8,995 nucleotides of DNA from Streptosporangiaceae bacterium. Lineage in GTDB: Bacteria; Actinomycetota; Actinomycetes; Streptosporangiales; Streptosporangiaceae. A program made the position numbers and the translations under genes. The stretch covers positions 1 to 8,995 of the forward strand of contig JASIBM010000254.1 in assembly GCA_030045175.1 (NCBI GenBank), in the 5' to 3' direction. Every line of letters starts with the position of its first letter. The stretch's first letter is position 1. Below, piece by piece: positions 5,940 to 8,995 of the stretch. Below the pieces are notes generated by a model. The model saw only the letters and a program-made list of their open reading frames with translations. It had not been told where the DNA came from and ran no database searches.

Positions 5940-6842
5940 TTACCGAGTCGCCTGGTAGGCGACGGCCACCTCAGCGGCCAGCGCCGCGTTGTCAGCGATC
6001 AGCGCGCGGTTGACGGTCACGCTCGCGCCGCCGCTCAGCTCCTCGACCAGCGCGAGCACGGCGGGGGTGACAGCCTGGCCGGTCACGCCGCGCTCGGTAA
6101 CCGTCGCGACCGCGCGGGCGATCAGGTCCTCTAGGTCTAGCCCGTCCGCCGGGGGCCTGGCGAGCACGATGCCGCCGGCCGGGTTCAGCGCCCAGTGCGC
6201 CCGTGCCACCTGCGCGACCTCGTCGCCGCTGCTGACTACGGCTGAGACCGGCGGACCGCCCTCGGCGGTGTAGAAGAGCGGCAGCGTGCTCGTGCGCCAG
6301 CCGAGCACGGGCACCGCGAGGGTCTCAAGCAACTCGGCGGTGGCGGGCACGTCGAGTATCGACTTCGCGCCTGAGCAGGTCACGAGCACCGGGGTACGGG
6401 CGATCTGGATCAGGTCGGCGGAGATGTCCAGCGACTCGGCGAAACCCCGGTGCACGCCGCCGATGCCGCCCGTCGCCATGAACGAGATCCCCGCAAGCCG
6501 GCAGACCGCCAGGGTGCCGCCGACGGTGGTCGAGCCCACGGCCCGCTGTACCAGGCATGCCGCGATGTCCCTGGCACCGACCTTCCGCGCGGTCACTCCG
6601 GCCTCGGCGAACCGCTCGATGTCCGGGCGACCCAGGCCCACCCTGAGCTGGCCGTCGAGCACGCCGATCGTGGCCGGCACCGCGCCGGCCGCCCTGACCC
6701 GGTCCTCGGACTCGAGCGCGGCTGCGAGGCCCCGGCCCGCCGAGAAACCGTGCGAGACGAGCGTGGTCTCCAGTGCGACGACGGGCCGGCCATCGGCCAG
6801 GGCGGCGGCCACCTCGTCCGCCACCTGTGGTGTGATCGTCAC
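5940..6842 (-). CDS. psuG: Pseudouridine-5'-phosphate glycosidase
   Basis: PsuG cleaves the C-C glycosidic bond of pseudouridine 5'-phosphate, giving uracil and ribose 5-phosphate, the second step of pseudouridine breakdown in the cytoplasm. The 300-residue protein has the expected length and single-domain layout. It shows VVALETTLVSHGF (Glu25), the Gly-rich stretch at 104-130, ESLDISADL (Asp139) and TCSGAKSILD (Lys160). This Lys corresponds to the Schiff-base lysine of E. coli PsuG, and the Glu and Asp fit its acid/base and metal-binding residues. The C-terminal NRALIADNAALAAEVA is also typical. The GTG start at 6842 overlaps the stop of the upstream PfkB kinase gene as GTGA, implying translational coupling. 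The same family includes the domain once called indigoidine synthase A (IndA); there is no indigoidine cluster here, so pseudouridine catabolism is the better reading. Confidence 0.95.
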   Translation of the reverse strand: MTITPQVADEVAAALADGRPVVALETTLVSHGFSAGRGLAAALESEDRVRAAGAVPATIGVLDGQLRVGLGRPDIERFAEAGVTARKVGARDIAACLVQRAVGSTTVGGTLAVCRLAGISFMATGGIGGVHRGFAESLDISADLIQIARTPVLVTCSGAKSILDVPATAELLETLAVPVLGWRTSTLPLFYTAEGGPPVSAVVSSGDEVAQVARAHWALNPAGGIVLARPPADGLDLEDLIARAVATVTERGVTGQAVTPAVLALVEELSGGASVTVNRALIADNAALAAEVAVAYQATR

Positions 6843-7651
6843 GGCATCGCCCCCATCGTCGCCACCGCCCTGGCTGCCGCCGCAAGGCCGAGGGCGACGC
6901 CGCCGACAAGATAGCCGGCCGCGAAGGCGTCGCCTGCACCCGTCGAGTCCGCCGGGCGGGTGCGTTGCGCCGGATAGTGACGGCCGCCCGCGATGACGCC
7001 GCCGGCACCAAGCTTGGTGATCACGGTCATCCCCGGCATCTCAGGCAGCTCGCCGATTAGCTCGGTCTCAGCCTGATTGCCGAGCAGCACGTCGGGACGC
7101 AGGCTCGCAAGCAACTTCCTGAACTCACCAACCCCGCACTCGGTGATCGCCGCGGTTGATGACAGGTCCACGCTCAGCCTCGCCGACCTGTCCCGCGCGG
7201 CCGCGGCCGCCGCGAAGGCGGCTCCTCGCACCGGCTCGGCGGTCAGGCTGTAGCCGGGCAGGTGCAGCCACGAGCAGTCATCGAGCCAGGCCGGGTCGAT
7301 CGCGCCTGCGGATAGCTCGGGGCCTACCCCGCGGTCGGTCAGCATCGACCGCTTGTCGCCACCGTCGGAAAGCGCGACCACGACGCCGGTGTTTCCCTCG
7401 ACGCGAGGCCCGACTAGCTCGACTCCCCGGCGCGCCAGCTCGGCCGTGACCAGCGAGGCAGCGAGGTCGGTGGCCGTGGCCGCGATCAGCCGGCTCGCGC
7501 CGCCGAGCGCGACCGCCCACGCCGCGACGTTGGCGGCCTGGCCACCAACCGCCAGGCTGGCCTGCGCGCGCGTGTCCGTGTCGGCGGCGACCGGCTCACG
7601 CACGCCGACGACCACGTCGATGTGCGCGTCTCCAAGTACGCAGATCAGCAC
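6839..7651 (-). CDS. psuK: PfkB-family carbohydrate kinase, probable pseudouridine kinase
   Basis: A 270-residue ribokinase-like (PfkB) protein. The N-terminal GDAHIDVVV strand, AVGGQAANVA (34-43, substrate-binding glycine pair) and DSTGAGDAFAAGYL (235-248, with D241 as the catalytic base and an anion hole) are the two PfkB signatures. It ends soon after the second signature (AARAVATMGAMP), slightly shorter than many relatives. The GTG start at 7651 is forced, because the nearby ATG frame stops after two codons. PfkB kinases vary in sugar specificity. The assignment as pseudouridine kinase (pseudouridine to pseudouridine 5'-phosphate) rests on the four-base overlap with psuG. In E. coli psuK and psuG are likewise adjacent. 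No nucleoside transporter or regulator for the pathway is present in the window. A few bases of its upstream region are shared with the divergent Smr gene. Confidence 0.88.
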   Translation of the reverse strand: MLICVLGDAHIDVVVGVREPVAADTDTRAQASLAVGGQAANVAAWAVALGGASRLIAATATDLAASLVTAELARRGVELVGPRVEGNTGVVVALSDGGDKRSMLTDRGVGPELSAGAIDPAWLDDCSWLHLPGYSLTAEPVRGAAFAAAAAARDRSARLSVDLSSTAAITECGVGEFRKLLASLRPDVLLGNQAETELIGELPEMPGMTVITKLGAGGVIAGGRHYPAQRTRPADSTGAGDAFAAGYLVGGVALGLAAAARAVATMGAMP

Positions 7652-7760
7652 ATGCGGAGCGTAACGTGGTTCGCATGAGGCACCCCCTGCGCGAGCGAGC
7701 CGGAGGGCGCGGCGCCGCCTGGACTAGGAGCGGCGCGGGCGAACTGGGCGGGGCAATCCA

Positions 7761-7792
7761 GCGCCCTAAGGCGCCCGGAGGCGAGCGGGAAG
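7761..7792 (+). repeat. Left arm of a 32/33 bp inverted repeat around the Smr gene
   Basis: Read on the plus strand this segment opens GCGCCCTAAGGCGC and ends GAGCGGGAAG. It matches the reverse complement of 8362-8394 over its full length, with one missing A in the CTAAG part. It also supplies part of the Smr ribosome-binding site, and contains its own small hairpin (GCGCC, loop CTAA, GGCGC). Confidence 0.75.
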
Positions 7793-7796
7793 GACT

Positions 7797-8048
7797 ATGA
7801 AGCTCAAGCTGGACCTGCACGACATTTACAACAGGGGCAAGGACATCGACCGCGCTCTCCAGGAGATCATCGACGAGGCGGTGCGGCGCAAGGCGCCGCT
7901 GGTCGAGATCATCCCAGGCAAGGGCTCGGGCCAGCTCAAGAAGCACGTGCTCAGGTTCCTCGAGCGCAAGGACATTAAGGCCCTGTACCACCGGGTGGAG
8001 AAGGACTCCAAGAACTTCGGCCGCGTGTTCGTCCACTTTCGCTGGTGA
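7797..8048 (+). CDS. Small stand-alone Smr-domain protein
   Basis: An 83-residue protein that is essentially one Smr (small MutS-related) domain, the module found at the C-terminus of MutS2 and linked in other proteins to DNA nicking or RNA cleavage. The start ATG 7797 follows GGAAGGA at good spacing. The first signature LDLH is at residues 5-8. The second, normally HGxGxG, reads I-I-P-G-K-G-S-G at 38-45, so the usual His is Pro40. A basic helix (QLKKHVLRFLERK) follows, and the chain ends FVHFRW. With the second-motif His absent, nuclease activity cannot be assumed; nucleic-acid binding is the safer inference. It is divergent from the psuK-psuG operon and convergent with a small hypothetical gene, so neighbours give little functional help. 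Confidence 0.92.
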   Translation: MKLKLDLHDIYNRGKDIDRALQEIIDEAVRRKAPLVEIIPGKGSGQLKKHVLRFLERKDIKALYHRVEKDSKNFGRVFVHFRW

Positions 8049-8083
8049 GCGGCACGGGGCTAGGACGCGGCGCCAGGGCGGGG

Positions 8084-8293
8084 TTACGACGCAGGCCGGG
8101 CGGCGCCAGGAACGGCCTCGTCGTCGCCCGCGCCCAGGTAGCGCTCGAGCACCGGGCCGATCACCCCGACGGTCGCTCGCGTGGCCCTGAACACCGCGGG
8201 CGGCTTGCCGTGCCGCGGGTGGTAGGGCGGCTTCTTCCAGCCGTAGAAGAGGACGTCATGGGCCGGATCAGGCAGCAGCCAGCCAAGTCGCAT
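8084..8293 (-). CDS. Hypothetical 69-residue protein
   Basis: Not recognised. Evidence that it is real: nearly every codon after the first ten ends in G or C, the composition looks protein-like (a mix of Tyr, Trp, Phe, Lys, Asp and Glu rather than Arg/Ala/Pro only), and GGGGGA lies about 7 bases before ATG 8293. It has a Trp-Lys-Lys-Pro-Pro-Tyr-His-Pro segment at 19-26, a valine-rich stretch at 42-48 and an acidic GDDEA near the end. No signal peptide, membrane segment or cysteine is present, so it is probably cytoplasmic. It converges on the Smr gene with 35 bases between stop codons, and both lie inside the inverted repeat. The frame on the opposite strand (8045-8389) is Arg-rich and looks like a shadow. 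Confidence 0.62.
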   Translation of the reverse strand: MRLGWLLPDPAHDVLFYGWKKPPYHPRHGKPPAVFRATRATVGVIGPVLERYLGAGDDEAVPGAARPAS

Positions 8294-8361
8294 CGCGAAA
8301 TCCCCCGATTAAAGCTTCCCGCGGCGCGCCGCCATAACCCGCGGCGTCACCCCAACCTCTG

Positions 8362-8394
8362 CTTCCCGCTCGCCTCCGGGCGCCTTTAGGGCGC
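8362..8394 (-). repeat. Right arm of the 32/33 bp inverted repeat
   Basis: This is the reverse complement of 7761-7792 apart from one extra base in the CTAAAG part. Its right end also forms a local hairpin, GGCGCC with GGCGCC around TTTAG (about 8379-8395). It lies upstream of the 69-residue minus-strand gene. Confidence 0.75.
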
Positions 8395-8430
8395 CACCTT
8401 CCCTCGTCGCCCCAACCCGGCTCCTCAGTG

Positions 8431-8540
8431 CTGGCCCAGGGGGACGACCCCCTGGAACCCCTGCAGGCTGGCCCAGGGGGACGACCCCCTGAAACCCCTG
8501 CAGGCTGGCCCAGAGGACGACCCCTGGAACCTCTGCAGCC
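8431..8540. repeat. Three 37 bp tandem repeats, each with a hairpin
   Basis: Units start at 8431, 8468 and 8505. Each opens CTGGCCCAG and ends near CTGCAG. The first contains CCAGGGGG and CCCCCTGG around the loop ACGA, a perfect 8-bp stem; the second has one change at the stem end; the third is shortened on both sides of the loop (AGAGG and CCCCT) and so pairs less well. The units are contiguous with no spacers. Confidence 0.85.
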
Positions 8541-8570
8541 CCAGCACGGCACCGCGCCTGTTTGGCTCGC

Positions 8571-8587
8571 GGCGTTGCGGCAACGCC
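8571..8587. terminator. GC-rich hairpin, possible terminator
   Basis: GGCGTTG (8571-8577) pairs perfectly with CAACGCC (8581-8587) across CGG. It has no T-tract and no coding gene reads into it closely, so the terminator label is tentative; it may be a structural element of the repeat-rich gap. Confidence 0.25.
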
Positions 8588-8735
8588 CCCGTTCCCGCAG
8601 CACGGAATGCTGTCACGGTGGCCGTGGCGGGCCTTAGGCGGGGTGCCCGCTGCTCCGCTTCGTCGGCTCTTGTCCCGGGTGGAACAGAACTGTGAAGGTT
8701 TCCGGCACGATCTGCCGCTCTGCCCCGTTCGATGG

Positions 8736-8741
8736 CATGAT
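8736..8741 (+). promoter_or_regulatory. Candidate -10 element for a leaderless transcript
   Basis: CATGAT (one mismatch from TATGAT) ends six bases before ATG 8748, and no Shine-Dalgarno sequence is visible before that ATG. This spacing would place transcription start at the start codon. The -35 region is not convincing. Confidence 0.22.
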
Positions 8742-8747
8742 GACGGC

Positions 8748-8995
8748 ATGAAGATACTGATCAAGCTTGTGATTACCGCTGTCGCACTCTGGGTCGCGAC
8801 ACTTCTCATACATAAGATTCATTTGGGCGGACACGGGATCCACAAGATCGAGACGCTCGTCGTCGTTGCGATCATCTTCGGCATCGTCAATGCCGTGCTG
8901 AAGCCGATCGTCAAGGCAATCGGGTGCTGGGCCTACGCCATTACGTTCGGCCTGATCGCCATCGTGGTCAACGGCCTGCTGCTCTGGCTGACCAG
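8748..8995 (+). CDS. Phage holin family 4 / YvlD-type small membrane protein (3' end missing)
   Basis: The first 82 residues are seen and the frame is open at the right edge. Three hydrophobic segments are visible, about 4-21, 37-56 and 61-81. The pattern of an N-A-x-L-x-P motif (NAVLKPIVK, 48-56) followed by TFGLIAIVVNGLLLWL matches the YvlD-like 'phage holin family 4' proteins. Despite the name, these are ordinary chromosomal inner-membrane proteins of about 110-130 residues with no proven lytic role. A short charged or His-containing loop (HKIHLGGHGIHKIE) lies between helices one and two. ATG 8748 is the only in-frame start near the family's usual N-terminus, and it lacks a clear ribosome-binding site. 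The first 26 codons include many A/T-ending ones (ATA twice, CTT, ATT, CAT), unlike the rest of the window. Confidence 0.88.
   Translation, partial: MKILIKLVITAVALWVATLLIHKIHLGGHGIHKIETLVVVAIIFGIVNAVLKPIVKAIGCWAYAITFGLIAIVVNGLLLWLT

Larger units (their letters stand above)
8294..8747. other. 454-base gene-free region rich in repeats and hairpins
   Basis: No reading frame here looks coding; frames crossing it encode Gly/Pro/Arg-rich low-complexity products from the repeats. It holds the right arm of the inverted repeat (8362-8394), three 37 bp tandem repeats (8431-8540), a 7-bp-stem hairpin (8571-8587), and a smaller hairpin CAGCA/TGCTG (8598-8612). The last ~100 bases are less GC-rich and should contain the promoter of the downstream membrane-protein gene. 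Confidence 0.6.

Noticed and set aside
5940..6842. Indigoidine pigment biosynthesis gene (indA)
   Set aside because: The family overlaps, but no non-ribosomal peptide synthetase or phosphatase partner is present, and the adjacent PfkB kinase fits pseudouridine breakdown.
8431..8540. Possible CRISPR array
   Set aside because: The three 37 bp units are contiguous with no unique spacers, and no cas gene is nearby.
8309..8809. 166-residue minus-strand frame with repeated GFQGVVPLGQPA-like peptides
   Set aside because: The peptide repeats come directly from the 37 bp DNA repeats (not a multiple of three, so each unit falls in a different frame); it also overlaps the start of the YvlD-type gene antisense.
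8748..8995. Prophage remnant suggested by the 'phage holin' family name
   Set aside because: The YvlD-type family is common in bacterial chromosomes and no other phage gene is in the window.

Overview
The window is very GC-rich, with third codon positions almost always G or C in the real genes and several GTG starts. That composition and the gene families point to a high-GC actinomycete. A finer placement (for example Streptosporangiales-like) would be a guess. No rRNA, tRNA, transposase or phage structural gene was seen.

Left part (1-942): the C-terminal end of a secreted protein (Ser/Pro-rich linker plus a DUF11-like beta-sandwich) converges on arfB, the GGQ-type ribosome-rescue hydrolase on the minus strand. 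A GC-rich hairpin lies between them.

Centre left (about 1090-4545, plus strand): a compact three-gene cell-surface operon. It encodes an uncharacterised single-pass membrane protein with a long disordered cytoplasmic N-terminus, a DUF4397 surface protein with signal peptide and C-terminal anchor, and a class F sortase. The last two genes overlap by four bases (GTGA). The DUF4397 protein has no canonical LPXTG or LAXTG motif, although it sits beside the sortase that would be expected to process it. A candidate promoter with an inverted repeat precedes the operon, and a hairpin carrying the ribosome-binding site precedes the DUF4397 start. After the sortase come three 37-38 bp tandem repeats.

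Centre right (4788-7651): a metallo-beta-lactamase-fold hydrolase with a LACTB2-like C-terminal winged helix (plus strand) converges on a two-gene minus-strand operon. That operon encodes a PfkB-family kinase (probable pseudouridine kinase) followed, with another GTGA overlap, by pseudouridine-5'-phosphate glycosidase. Together these would convert pseudouridine to uracil and ribose 5-phosphate.

Right part (7652-8995): a stand-alone Smr-domain protein and a convergent 69-residue hypothetical protein lie between the two arms of an almost perfect 32/33 bp inverted repeat. A 454-base gene-free stretch follows with three 37 bp tandem repeats, each containing a hairpin, and further hairpins. It ends at the start of a YvlD/phage-holin-family-4 small membrane protein that runs off the window.

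The most interesting material is the uncharacterised sortase cassette with its non-canonical substrate tail, the inverted repeat around the Smr gene, and the two unrelated tandem repeats of nearly equal period.
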